Assembly (NCBI RefSeq): GCF_032854445.1
Contig: NC_088307.1
Location: forward strand, 2,792,001-2,856,000
Length of the DNA stretch: 64,000 nucleotides
Direction: 5' to 3'
Source: Liolophura sinensis
Taxonomy: Eukaryota > Mollusca > Polyplacophora > Chitonida > Chitonidae
Positions 35,857 to 48,512 of this stretch are shown one piece after another. Made by a program: the position numbers and the translations under genes. Under the pieces are notes generated by a model. That model was not told where the DNA came from. It worked only from the letters and a program-made list of their open reading frames with translations, and did no database searches. How positions within the stretch are numbered: position 1 is the stretch's first letter; each line of letters opens with the position of its first letter.

Positions 35857-36098
35857 CTGCAAACATGAGATCGGAGGAGTTTGTAAACATGACACAAGAG
35901 GAATTTTTAAACATGAGCTCGGGGGAGGTTGTATACATGACATGGGAGGAGTCTCTGAACATCAAAGGGGAGGAGTTTATAAACATGAGATGGGAGGAGT
36001 TTGTAAACATGAGATGGGAGGAGTTTGTAAACATGAGATGGAAAAAGCCTGCAATCATGAGAAGGGAGAGGCCTACAATCAAAAGAAGGGAAGAGCCT
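35845..36098 (-). repeat. CRAT exon-1 acceptor-derived array, 24-bp unit, about 11 copies
   Basis: Minus-strand unit ATGTTTACAAACTCCTCCCATCTC without its last base pairs matches the exon junction ATGTTTGCAG|GCTCCTCCCATC. Besides the true junction, three outer copies end in TTGCAG, TTGTAG and TTACAG, possible acceptors. The unit is 8 codons long, so neighbouring frames stay open over the array. Confidence 0.8.
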
Positions 36099-36119
36099 GT
36101 AAGCAAATAAAGCAAGCAA

Positions 36120-37340
36120 TTCAGAGTATATCAATCTATATTACTTCATCTTGTTTTTAAGGCAGGTTTTTACACTGAAGACCTATTTAAAACTGAGTTA
36201 AAATGATGAAATCATAATTCGATTACCATTGATCATAGCATCTTAAGTGCTTATTAACTTATTTGGCCTGATACTTCAGTGTCAGCAGCACTTTGATGGC
36301 ATGGAATTTGGCACACAAGAAGACACTGTACGTACACACACCTATAAATGACTCCTCCTCGTCAAATTGTAAAGTACAAGGTAAAAACTCGAGCATGCAT
36401 GCCTACTTATTAGCTAATTATCAGCTTTATTAATAATTATTTAATATTAATTGATTTATTAGGCTACACAGTGTACATGATAATTCCATAATTTCTTCTT
36501 ATTCAAATCCTTCTTCAACAATGAAAATGACTAAAATGAAAAAGACCATAAATAAAAAGCACACTCAGACAATTCTCATTGGCGAAAGATATGACGAAAC
36601 GAAAGATATGAAGCTGCACCTTTGATGTGAGTAGAGGTCAAGTCAAGAGTGTGAAATCCTTAATCCCTGGAATATGACCTTTTATAGGCTTTAACACACT
36701 TAATCTGAATCTCATAAGATACGGATCAGCTTACGTTCATAGCAATAAATATCATGGCAGTTCAAGGGTTAATACCCTTTGATCAGTTTCACAAAACGAA
36801 GACTTATTTTAACATTTTAAAATTTTGACTATGTTGTCCACAAGTTGAAAAATAACAATTCTATGGACACCTGGTTTTTAACTGCCAGAACAGTATGGAA
36901 TCACCCTCCATGCCATCTGACTTTTTAAACCTTTTTAAACAGCTTTTTACAACGCAGAATAATTCACCAAATCTTAAATACTGTTCACAAGAGCTAGCCA
37001 AATACGAACTCCTGACCAGACAAAGTAGATCAAGGTCAGTGGTCATCTGCATTGACCACAATCTAATCAGGTATCGGGGACTCTCCTTTGTAAAGTGATA
37101 CCATACAGATATGATGTTTTATTGCATCTGGCTCCATAGTCTTGGAGATACAATTGTAATCGTGAACTCTGACCTGTGTAAACTTCAAAGAGACTGCAGA
37201 GAATTTCTCATGACTTATATTTTGAATTAACAAAATGTACCAATGTGAATTCCCCATGACACCTGCCCTTTTATATCAGAGAATTTCTATATCATGACTT
37301 GTATATGTATCTTGAATGAACAAAATGGGCCAATACAATC
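36120..37340. other. CRAT upstream region or first intron, nothing recognised
   Basis: AT-rich sequence with no gene or clear repeat. Confidence 0.4.
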
Positions 37341-37875
37341 ACTGTGAATTCAAGACCAGCTCATGCTAGTTTCATCTCCGGTTGTATGCAGGAAGATCTG
37401 CCAGCAAACTGAGAAGGTGTATTCCACTTTTGCCAACTCCTTTTATTTGAAATAGAAATGTGGAGTTGGCGAAAGTGGAACTCAAATCATATTTCACCAA
37501 TTTCTTTTTTATTTTAGCCACAACATGGCTGCAATATAGTAAGAGTGATTTTCAGTCAATAAATTAAAGTGTTGACAAAACTGTACTCATGCTAAGTTGC
37601 TGGATTTATACCACCCATGGACACACCTTTCACTACGTTGACTCTACGCAGTGGGTGAACTGACCCATCGCCACTAGGCGCCAGGGGCCACCAAAATCAC
37701 AGAGTGGACAAAAGTGGAAATTTTGAGACGTGAAAGTTGTCAAATGTGGCATATACCCCCGAGGATGGTTGCGAGTTTCCCCCGGGATCTACCCAATTTT
37801 CTTTCACCATATTGTGGGTTGCTGTCTTGATATTCTTGTGTATGATATAGAACACCAATCAAATAAATAAAATGG
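37341..37875 (+). mobile_element. SINE family 1 copy split by an insertion
   Basis: Left part 37341-37415 (GTGAATTCAAGACCAGCTCA to CCAGCAAACTGAG) and right part 37758-37875 (GAGGATGGTTGCGAGTTTCC to AACACCAATCAAATAAATAA) together make one SINE. The family consensus is continuous across the break. Confidence 0.8.
37416..37757. mobile_element. MITE-like element inside the SINE
   Basis: The left end GGTGTATTCCACTTTTGCCA ACT and the complement of the right end GGTATATGCCACATTTGACA ACT agree at 19 of 23 positions. Flanked by GAG on both sides (possible 3-bp target duplication). It holds an internal hairpin at 37421-37480 with 19-bp arms TTCCACTTTTGCCAACTCC. Confidence 0.65.
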
Positions 37876-38464
37876 CTTCGCTTGCTGAAGGCCTAAACAA
37901 GTAAATATTGGAAGACGAATTATGTGTAGTTCTCTGCACTTTGTTGCGATATGAATAATGAGAGCCTGACGCCATGAGAACCTGTGACCGGGGCGAGGGC
38001 GTCTTCCATCCGATGAAAGTAATATGGAAGATTTGGGATAGACCTAGGTTTCAATCAGAGAAACCTCATTTCAAAGTCTGGCTAAAACAATGCAAATCAC
38101 ACAGGTAAATAGGAAGTAACCTACATGACACAGGAGTGCTGATCACCTAGATTTACACACAGGTAGGTTATCACTATACAGGTAAATTAAAGACCTACTG
38201 TGACACGTTTATTTGACCTGATTTACAGGTGAGTGTTCACCCGAATTCTTGAAGTATCGATGACCTACATAAATCTCACTTCACGCTTTCTCATTTGGAA
38301 AGCAAACCCGAGACAATTGCAATCACCTTCAGGCATAAGAAATTATCAACTTACTTGTGTATCAAGTGGTCAAATTGATTACACAGACAAAAGTATTTAC
38401 TTCAAAAAGTATTAATTATTAACTCTAATAAGTATTATGTCAGTTGACATAACCTGTTTCTTTT

Positions 38465-39156
38465 TGTATATTATAAATGCTCCAGTGTATTTCAGACTGT
38501 TAGACGCTATTTTTATAGATTATAAATGCTCCAGTGTATTTCAGACTGTTAGACGCCATTTTTATAGATTATAAATGCTCCAGTGTTTTTCAGACTGTTA
38601 AGCACCATTTTTATAGATTATAAATGCTCCAGTGTATTTCAGACTGTTAGACACCATTTTTATAGATTATCAATGCTCCAGTGTTTTTCAAACTGTTAGA
38701 CGCCATTTACATAGATTATAAATGCTCCAGTGTATTTCAGACTGTTAAGCGCCATTTTTATAGATTATAAATGCTCCAGTGTATTTCAGACTGTTAGACG
38801 CCATTTTTATAGATTATAAATGCTCCAGTGTATTTCAGACTGTTAGACGCCATTTTTATAGATTATAAATGCTCCAGTGTATTTCAGACTGTTAGACGCC
38901 ATTTATATGGATTATAAATGCTCCAGTGTATTTCAGACTGTTAGATGCCATTTATATAGATTATAAATGCTGCAGTGTATTTCAGACTGTCAGACGCCAT
39001 TTTTATAGATTATAAATGCTCCAGTGGATTTCAGACTGTTAAGCGCCATTTTTATAGATTATAAATGCTCCAGTGTATTTCAGACTGTTAGACGCCATTT
39101 ATATAGATTATAAATGCTCCAGTGTTTTTCAGACTGTTAAGCATCATTTTTATAGT
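38465..39156. repeat. Minisatellite, 49-bp unit, about 14 copies
   Basis: Unit: ATTATAAATGCTCCAGTGTA, TTTCAGACTGTTAGACGCCA, TTTTTATAG. Confidence 0.92.
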
Positions 39157-39534
39157 TTGTTCCCATCACATATACTTTGCATGATACATTACAAGATGGT
39201 CTTAACAATCTCTCAGCTCTTATGCCTGTGCAAAGACTTATGTTACCACCCTAATGCTCCTATTGTTTGGGACAGATTCTGTAGTACTGAAAGCAGAATA
39301 TTACATTTCTTTACCAGCCTTTTGGAAAAGTGAAGATATGAACATGTTGTTCATTAGATGGTCCAACCATGTGAGAAAGAAAAAAACTCAATATTCCTGC
39401 AACAATTCCACATATATAGGCTAAAATGAGCACACAAGGTGTCTTAAAAATTTAAAGAAACAGGGTAGGTATAGTTTATTAATTTGGCCAAAATGATGAA
39501 CAGCCAAGCTAAATAACTTCACTTACCTTATAAT

Positions 39535-39738
39535 ACTGCAAATCTTTAACCTCTCCACCACTAACGCACTTTTAAGTGGAATTTATGCAGACAATTATTA
39601 TAAAAATTATTGTTTTGGTCACTTAAGATGCAAGTTTCATAAAACTCTGCAAATTCTTTCTCTACATTCAATAGTTCTCTCAGAATGTTTCAAAATATTG
39701 GTGACAGAGGCGGTTGAAAAGGTTGAAGAATTAGAGTA
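39535..39738. mobile_element. TIR element, diverged copy
   Basis: The right end GGCGGTTGAAAAGGTTGAAG AATTAGAGTA mirrors the 9766 element start; the left end CAAATCTTTAACCTCTCCAC is degraded. Confidence 0.4.
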
Positions 39739-40214
39739 TGTGCATTAAATTTGTACAAATTCACAAATTAACATTCATTAATATTAAATCCAGTAATGAA
39801 AATCAGCCAAACTATATGTACATCTAGTACTATGTCCAATAAAGTCACCACTGAGATTTATTAACTAATTCATAATAATGTGCACAGTAATTCTTTATTA
39901 TTATTTGAACAAATTAGTAATTATTATTATTATTATTTATTATTAAGTTAACAATTTTGTGGCTTGTCACTATGTGTGTATTATGAAAGATTATGTACCA
40001 CATTTATTATATCTTAACTCCTCAACCTCTTCACATACTGAAGAGCAAATTTCACTGCAATTTATCCACATTTTAAATTTGATTTTGGAGTCAACACTAC
40101 ATTGATTGGATTGGCTAATTTCATGGCTTCACAAAAACAACAATTGTATCAGTCTACACAGAATAATGTCTTCAGCATGTGCTTAAATAAACACCTCATG
40201 AACATGCAAAAAAT

Positions 40215-40482
40215 GCTGGAGAATCACAGTACAAAAAAGCTGGGACAATCACAGTACCAAAAAAGCTGGAGAATGACAGTACAAAAATGCTGGAGAATGA
40301 CAGTACAAAAATGCTGGAGAATCACAGTACAAAAATGCTGGAGAATCACAGTACAAAAATGACAGTACAAAAATGCTGGAGAATCACAGTACAAAAATGC
40401 TGGAGAATCACAGTACAAAAATGACAGTACAAAAATGCTGGAGAATCACAGTACAAAAATGCTGGAGAATCACAGTACAAGA
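40215..40482. repeat. Minisatellite, 24-bp unit, about 11 copies
   Basis: Unit CTGGAGAATCACAGTACAAA AATG, with a shorter ATGACAGTACAAAA form interspersed. Confidence 0.9.
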
Positions 40483-41174
40483 GGATGGATGCAGTGTTCA
40501 ATGTTTATTTATAAGGCATCCACAAAAATAATAGCAGGACAATTCCAAAAAAACCAATTTAATAAACAGAATCAAACTCTTTTTTCTTTGGATACACATG
40601 CATGTTGAAGGTTACTGTTTAGGCCCCCTACCTTTTGCTGCATTGAGGTCAAACACATGCCCATTGTAATTCCCGTGGATGTGAGTATGTCTTACCAAGC
40701 AGTCACTAACAACAACTAATATTTTTCGTCACACTTTGTCTAATACCCTCACATCACATAGCACTATGAATTAAACTGGTATAGCATCTCAGCCAATGGT
40801 TTTCTACAAATGACTGGTACACTGCCAGTTGATATAGTAATACTATAATCCAGTGACACACTTTATATTGCCAGATGACCTTTAGATTGACACCTTATAT
40901 TGCCCTTATTGAGTAACCATCAACGACATGGTCAAAGGGCAAAGGTTAAAGTAAATCTGCCTCTATAGGTCGAAGGTCAGACTATGAAGTAATATTTATT
41001 ATGTACTGAACAAAGATTTATAATATGGGAAGGCCTGCTCTGTGACATTACTCGCTCCATTGTCATGTCTTATCAAAGATTTGTGCTATGCCATTGTTCA
41101 GAAACCTTTCCTTCTCACACACAATCAAGGATTTCTGATGCTGAGTAAAATTGTACGTTTACCATCAAATATAT

Positions 41175-41203
41175 TCCAGGTTCCCCCCCCCCCCCCCCCC
41201 CCC
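41175..41203 (+). repeat. Poly(C) run
   Basis: A run of more than 20 C between GGTT and GGCTTTTT. The length may be unreliable in the assembly. Confidence 0.85.
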
Positions 41204-42690
41204 GGCTTTTTCCCCATAATTCATAAATACAAAAATACATAATTATCAAAGTGTGTTAATTCTTACCTAAGACTTCCCAATCACAGAGAAACCTAAAACT
41301 CCCCCTATGATTTTAATTTTTATTTTCAAAGAGGAAAAGCTAGACAGGTTATATATACAAGCTATATACAAGTTATATACAAGTTAAAAGAATGGGGACT
41401 TTGGAGATAATAGAATTTCAGGATACACTGCAATCTAAACTTATTGTCAAAAGTTAAATTTTCAGATGATTCCATCAGATCTGTACTTTTGGTTTGACAT
41501 GTTTTTGAATGACATATAGGACCCTACTGTATAGACCATTGATAGCCCAAAAATGATTTACAATTCTCCCTGTACATGTAATGGACATGATGAATACATA
41601 TAAAAAATCCTTTTTCATGTCAAATTTAAGTTGACATTTTTATACAATAGTGTACAAACATATCTTCAACTGATACATATGAATGTATGTATTTTTGTTT
41701 TGGTCTCCTTTAGCTAAGTGCATCATGACATACATTTCTGTATTTACAAGCGAGGTTGACCTATGTTCAGAACAAGTAGCATAAAACACAGCTTATTACC
41801 ATTATTGTAAGTATACTTTGTTGACTGAAAGTATAAACCATGAGATTACACTGCTGGTGTAACAGTATTAACATAATTTTGTACGAATCACCCACATTCT
41901 AAAGCTTTGGTAACCCCTCTGACTAATGGGTCAGACTGAGGTCAGGGCTTGTTTTTGGTCCAATTGTGCAAAAATCTAAATGGATTCTTGCAATTTTTCA
42001 ATAATCAACAAAGTACCATGAATTTGTGTTTATTACTTGAACTTGAGTATACCCTGGTCTGCTCAAACCTCAACTAGACCTATCGTTACATGCCTCTGGC
42101 AGCATATTTGGCATTTTGCTTGATGTGAATCGCAGTACATTAGCAATTCCTGGCTTCCAATCACAGACTAAAAAGCTGTTACATATATTTCTTAAAATTT
42201 TGAAAATGGATTCCTAAGAGGTGAAGTTACGGGAGTATTAACTGGAATCAGATTCCCTAATTCCCGTCGAAAAGCAATCCCTGGAGGTATCGCTAGGCTT
42301 GTGCCGTTCTTCACCCCCGGCTGTAGGCGATGGTAAAATTATACCACTCTAGAGTAGTGTCTGATACAATCACAAGCAGAAGCAGTATTTCAGGAGTTAG
42401 CAAGCTCATGCATGTATTGGTGAGACAAGATATAGGTCCTCTCACGCTGACACAGCTAGAGGATGTGATCTTACTGTTATAGAACAAGTGCTTCTTTCTA
42501 CTCTTCCTTTACATCACTGCTATCACTAGACAAGATTGACCCAAAGGCCTCTCTGCGATCACTTGTTTTTTTGCCCCAAATTATTTAATCAACATTCACC
42601 AATGAAAATATTTCAGGTGTTCATTGGAACATGCTCCGTTTAAAAACGCTGATGCAGTTAATATAGCACTATGAGACAAAAATTACTGGT
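41204..42690. other. Unique spacer, nothing recognised
   Basis: No gene or repeat could be supported in this AT-rich stretch. Confidence 0.35.
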
Positions 42691-42869
42691 TAACAAGGCA
42701 TTTAGAGAACACCAGTAGCTCACCTGATTGAGCAGTTTGCAAAACTGCATAATGTTCAAGTCAAAGCTAATCACATAAGTCAGATATTATTCTCACATAT
42801 TCCCACCTATTATCCATGTGAAATATAGAACTTGCATGAAAATCAGTATTAGTTCCCTCTGTGTACCTG

Positions 42870-43452
42870 AATGGCTAACAATGAAAACAAAAATAATTAT
42901 CTGACTGCCATTAATGAGTATGTAGAAGTTTAGATAAATGATATACATGTACACACAGTTTAAGGGAATCACTGCAATACTTTAACAGGAGTTGCTGGGA
43001 CAAAATCTAGGTACATGATGGAAACTCCATTTTTGCTCTAGGTACCTGAACGAAAGTAATTATGAATATAATCACACAACAGTAATTAAAGTTTAACATG
43101 CACAAGTTTCGACGATAAGGAAGATGTAGGGTAAATTTCATGGAAATAGGTTCAATACTTCAGGAAGAGTTACATGGACAAAATCTGAATACGTGGAAAA
43201 GCATTATTACACAAAGTCCTAAATAACAGGTTATTATGAAAATAATTATCTGACTGCCATTATTTAAGCGTGCACAAGTTAATACGATCGGCAAGATGTA
43301 TGGTATATCAAGTTTCATCAAAATCAGCACAGTAGTTTTGTATGAGATGCACGGATAAAATCATGTCTACCGGCAGACAGGCAGAAGGACAGACACGATA
43401 ATTCCAGTATACAACCAACCCCTCTTATCTTCATTGTGGGAGGTATAAGTAT
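42870..43452 (+). mobile_element. Interspersed repeat with internal subrepeats
   Basis: Two or three diverged units of about 180-200 bp: AATAATTATCTGACTGCCAT TA, TGCACAAGTT, CAAGATGTA, ATTTCATGGAAATAGGTTCA, GGACAAAATCT. The end carries a GGCAGACAGGCAGAAGGACA GACACG block and GTGGGAGGTATAA, a motif order common in invertebrate non-coding repeats. No ORF. Confidence 0.5.
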
Positions 43453-43655
43453 TAGAAAAAATAAAACAAAATTTCTATTGCTGAAAAAAAAAATTAATCT
43501 TCATCCATGTATGAGTGCCTGCTATACAGAAGCTAAAAAAAAAAAAGCTTAACCTTCCATCCATGTATGAGAGAAATTTATAGGAGCTCAAAAATAGACT
43601 TAACAAAAATAGACTTAACAAAAATAGACTTAACCCTCCAGCTAAGAAAGTACAT

Positions 43656-43903
43656 TTATTTATTTATTTGATTGGTGTTTTACGCTGTTCAAGAGTATTT
43701 CACTTATACGACGGCGGCCAGCATTATGGTGAGAGGAAACCGGGCTGGGGAAACCCACGACCATCCGCAGGTTGCTGGCAGACCTTCCCACTTACGGCCG
43801 GAGAGGAAGCCAGCATGAGCTGGACTTGAACTCACAGCGACCGCATTGGTGAGAGACTCCTGGGTAATTACGCTGCGTTAACCGACTGAGCCACAGAGGC
43901 CCC
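43656..43903 (-). mobile_element. SINE family 1, full-length copy
   Basis: Complete reversed copy from TTTATTTATTTGATTGGTGT to AACCGACTGAGCCACAGAGG CCCC, including B-box complement GGACTTGAACTC and A-box complement. Confidence 0.9.
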
Positions 43904-43909
43904 AAAGTA

Positions 43910-45640
43910 CATTTACACACCATACCTTAGATTAGGGAGCTAAAAAGAATCTTAACCTTCAATCTATGTACGAGACCCTAATACACTGGAGCCAAAAAAA
44001 AGTATCCATCCTTGTATGTACATTTGCACACCATACCTACACTAGGGGGCTAAAATAGAAAGCTTAGATCTTCCATCCATGAATGAGTGCCCTTTGAGCT
44101 CACCACAGACGAGTGCCAAATGCTTAGTTATTGACCACGACTAACTAAAACCTAATCGCGCCCGCACAGTTTTTGATGAGGTTTTCGACTCGTGAGACAG
44201 TGAGTTAAGTACACCGCCACTTTCCCCCCACATTACCTCTCTTTACGTTGTACAGGTGACCTAAAAACATCTCCTTGGCCTCAGGTTTTCAGTCACATGG
44301 GTTTCTTACCTTTTTTATCTATTTTTGTCTATTTACCACAAGCACAAAATTTCCAAGGCCAAAGATTTTTCAACAGCTCAAAGTGGCCTGTTGTACACTT
44401 TAATGTCTCTGACAAGGGCAGTTAACTGAATCAAATTTTTAAATGGAACATGCTCTGAAATTGCACTGCAGCCATCCATGACCAAACATAACTTTACCAA
44501 ACTTATACAGCCAGAGTAATCTCAAACTACAATAATGAAGGTGGCACTGTCAACTTTAAATACCCCAAGATTTCTGATCGAGAATTAAATTCCTGGATAA
44601 TTAATCTTTTCTGAGCTAAATGTATTTCAAAACATGAGATCACCAGCAGATGATAGAAAACGATAATGTTCATAACAGAAGGTACAAGGTCAACTTTATA
44701 AATTAGAGCCCAAGTATCTCCTCCAACTAAAGTTAACACTGAAAGTTTGAAACTTGCAAAGACAAATGAATGAAGTTTACACATTGCAAACTTGATGGTT
44801 TCTGATTTAAAAAATCACAATAGACAGGTATGTACTTTCTCTCCACCTTTCTCACTTCAACTAGAGTTGACTGTAGCGGGTCAGTAAATGTGGCACTCCA
44901 GTCTCTACTACTTTATGACCGCAAGAAACTTGAGAAGTAGACCATTTTTTACCGGTATATGTAGCTGCAACCTGCTATAACAACATCAAACAACTTTTGA
45001 CAGTTGAGCGGCGGCAGTTGTTTTACACGATTTAAGCCATTTGGCGCACCACTTTGAGATATATTTCTTAAACCCGTGTAGTCATACCTACCAGCGATCT
45101 ATAAAATGCCCGCAGCATTATCAAAATACCAAGTCACGATCCCAAATAAATAAGTTGCTCCGCAAAGTAAGGTCGAAGTCCACGAGTTTGTTGTTGCGGA
45201 AGTAGCGCACGGAGCATGCGTGCGGGCCGAGCAAATGGCACAGTCCATTCATGGTTTCCCAGGCACGCGGGGAAAGCTATTTTTAGACTGGCATTATTAT
45301 TGTATTGCAGTATTCGAACTTTTTTTTGGTTTTCTACTTGTACTTGTTAGTATAGCCACTTGGTTTGTTAGGATAGTTAATCAACAAATATTGTTTTACA
45401 CAGAAAATTAATTTTGTTACATTTATTTTTTTTTTAACATGGTAAATTATTGTTTGATAGAAAAATTATTTCCATTACATTGTTACATAACACATTTGAG
45501 GAACCATAAGTATGATGCAAAATGCAAAAAGAATAACAAGTTATTCGTTTATTGGTGTTTTGATATTTTTTCTGTCATTTACATTTTTTGTCATATGCTA
45601 TAAAGTGTGACTGAAGCTCACAGTTATATTGGCGTATCTA
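43910..45640. other. Spacer with a GC-richer, CpG-containing stretch at 45000-45260
   Basis: Mostly AT-rich. The 45000-45260 part has GAGCGGCGGCAG, GTTGCGGAAGTAGCGCACGG and GCATGCGTGCGGGCCGAG. It could be a promoter region for CRAT (minus), but no in-phase coding exon leads from it to CRAT exon 1. A plus ORF at 45220-45411 (63 codons) has one hydrophobic stretch and no recognised relatives. Confidence 0.35.
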
Positions 45641-45644
45641 ATTA

Positions 45645-47085
45645 TCATCATCATCATGGATAGTCAATTATCGTATCATTTATTATCACCATTATCATCA
45701 TCATTATCACCACCCCAACATCACTGTTGTCACCACCTCCACCATCACTGTTAGGCCTATTATCACCCCCCAACATCACCACCATCATCACTGTTATCAC
45801 CACCTCCACGATCACCACCATCACCACCATCACCATCAGCATCGCTGTTATCACTATCTCCACCTTCACCACCAAAATCACAATTGTCACTACCCCCAAC
45901 ATCACCAACATTGCTGTTATCACCACCTCCACCATCACCATCACCTTTACTGTTATCACCATCTCCACCATCAATGTTATCACCATCTCCACCATCACTG
46001 TTTTCATCACCACCTCCACTAGCATCACTGTATCACCACTTCCACCATCATCACCACTATCACTATTATCACCATATCCACCATCACCACTGCCATTGAT
46101 GTTATCACCGCCTCCACCATCACTGTTATCACCATCACCACGACCATCAGAGCTATCACCACCCCCACCATCACCATCAACATCAGTGTTATCACTACTT
46201 CCACCATCACCACCAACATCACTGTTATCGCCACTTCAACCATCACCACCATCATGACTGTTATCACCACCTACACCATCATCACCACTATCACTGTTAT
46301 CACCAGCTCCACTATCACTGTTATCACCACCTCTACCATCACCACTAACATCAGTGTTATCACCATCACCCCTGCCATCACTGTTATGACCACCTTCACC
46401 ATCACCACTAACATCACCATCATATTTATCACCAGCAACATCACTCTTATCTCCACCATCACCACCACCATCTCTGTTATCACCACCTCCACCAACATCA
46501 CCACAATCATGGCTATCACCATCTTCACCATCACCTCCAACATCACTGTTATCACCATCACCACCAACATCACCATCATATTTATCACCTCCAACATCAC
46601 TGTTATCACCACCACCACCAACATCACCATTATATTCATCACCACTAACATCACTCTTATCTCCACCATCATTACCACCATCTCTGTTATCACCATCTCC
46701 ACCATCACCACCGCAATCACTGCTACCACCATCTCCACCATCACCAATAACATGACTATTATCACTATGTCCACACTGACCACTAACATCACCATTTTCA
46801 CCATCACTACCAACATCACTCTTATCTCCACCATCACCAACACCACTGCTGTTATCACCGTCTCCACCAACACCACCACCATAACTACCACCACAACTGT
46901 TATCACCATCTCCACCATCTCCACCATCACCACCAAAATCACTCTTATTTCCACGATCATCACCACCATCTCTGTTATCAACACCCTCACCATCACCACC
47001 ACCATCACTGCCATCACCATCACCACCATCACCACCAACATCACTGTTTTCACCACCACCATCGCCATCAACATTACTGCACGTT
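45645..47085. repeat. ATC/CAC-rich simple repeat tract, 1.4 kb
   Basis: Irregular runs of CACCATCACCACCAACATCA and CTGTTATCACCACCTCCACC. It keeps long frames open on both strands (Thr/Ile-rich on +, Val/Met-rich on -), as expected for such a repeat. Confidence 0.9.
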
Positions 47086-47371
47086 ATCTGATCACATTCA
47101 AAATCATCGTTTTCATGAACTTCACCAATACTGATAGCCCCACTATGATCTCCAACACCACCATTATGTCATCTTTCAATACACCTACAAACACAATGAT
47201 TTTTATCCTCTTCACTCTGACACCTTCATCAATGTTAGGATCCATCATTATCATCTCCATCATTAGCAAAATGATGCCCATTAATTGCTACAAATTAATT
47301 CACAGAATTGTCTTTATCATGTTCCTCAATCTTCCATCACAGTTGTATGAATGTTAACTGTTATGTTTATT

Positions 47372-47962
47372 TGTAAATTTATTTCACTCATGTTTTATGT
47401 TGTACTCAAGAATAATTCACTTATATGACGGTGGCCAGGATTATGGCGGAAGGAAGCTAGGCAGAGCCAGGTGGAGACCCACGACCATCTGTAGGTTGCT
47501 TGTAGAACTCGGTCAGAGAGCAAGTGAGTGAGTGCTTGGGGTTTAACTTCGTGCTCAACAATTTTTTTAGTCATTTGACGATGAAGCAATCCTTAGAATG
47601 CATGTAATGTTCCTCCTTGTTGCAGGAAATATTTCCACCTCTCTTTTATCTTGTGCTTCTTCAAATAGACGCCTTACTGAGGGGAAGTAAGCCACCCCGC
47701 CCCAGCCATTATACTGATACGGGTTAACCAGTTGCTGCACTATCGCCTTCATGCTGAAGGAAGTTACAACTTCCTCTTTTAAGGTCTTAGGTGTGACTCG
47801 ATCCCATGATTGACCCTGGATCTACCGCTCCCAAATCGGACGCTCTACCTACTATGCTATCGGGGCCGGTCCAGCAGTCAGAGAGGAAGCAAGCATGGCC
47901 TTGATCTCACCGCAGTGGCATTGGTGAGTGGCTCCTGGGTCATTGAGCCACACTGGCACCCT
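47372..47962 (-). mobile_element. SINE family 1 copy interrupted by a family 2 SINE
   Basis: Tail and core at 47372-47511 (ACTCAAGAATAATTCACTTA, GTAGGTTGCTTGTAGAACTC) and head at 47886-47962 (GTGGCATTGGTGAGTGGCTC). The middle is the inserted family 2 element. Confidence 0.75.
47521..47876 (-). mobile_element. SINE family 2 copy nested in a family 1 SINE
   Basis: Flanked by the 9-bp direct repeat GTCAGAGAG (47512-47520 and 47877-47885). Reversed: tail GGGGTTTAACTTCGTGCTCA, tRNA-like head whose complement reads ATAGCATAGTAGGTAGAGCG and GGGATCGAGTC. Confidence 0.8.
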
Positions 47963-48154
47963 TACCACCTTTGTCACTGTCTACTGTTACAGTAACTATA
48001 AATGCCTTATTGTCCTCACCAGTTTTTAACATTTGAAATGAGAATTGTTGTTAATTGTGGGAGAAGTTTCATTAAGCCGACTTAAAGAATATACAAGATC
48101 TTTTTGGTGAATTGTGGTAGGATGCATAAAACTACGTTTTTATTATTTATTTAC

Positions 48155-48512
48155 TGCTTCTGTGACCAAATGGTTAGAGCGTCCGCCTCAATGTCAAGAG
48201 ATCCCTGGATCAAACCTGAGTGGGGTCGTATCAAAAACTTTGAAAATGGTACTTGCTACTGCCTCACTTGGCGGACAGCAGTGAGAGGTTAGAGCAAGGA
48301 AACATGAACGGTTGGCCCGGTATCAGTTTAATGTAGCTCGGTGAGGAGTCATGTCTGGTGTCTTTGGCATGATGCTTCAGTGGTGGCAGAACTTTGGCAG
48401 CATGGACCTGCCCTTCCAAAAGACAACACATTATATGTACACACAACTAATGAGTCCTCGTTGCCATATGAGTGGAAGATTGTTAAGCACGATGTTAAAC
48501 CCTAAGCATACA
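48155..48512 (+). mobile_element. SINE family 2 copy
   Basis: Head CTGTGACCAAATGGTTAGAG CGTCCGCCTC, B-box-like CTGGATCAAACC, middle TGTCTTTGGCATGATGCTTC, tail ATGAGTGGAAGATTGTTAAG CACGATGTTAAACCC. Confidence 0.8.

Noticed and set aside
45140-45217. Minus-strand coding first exon of CRAT
   Set aside because: The basic 27-codon ORF ends in a stop and has no donor in phase 0, which CRAT exon 1 requires.
46254-47357. 367-codon Thr/Ile-rich plus ORF and 267-codon minus ORF
   Set aside because: Both strands are open because of the ATC/CAC repeat; the C-terminal non-repeat part of the plus ORF matches nothing I recognise.
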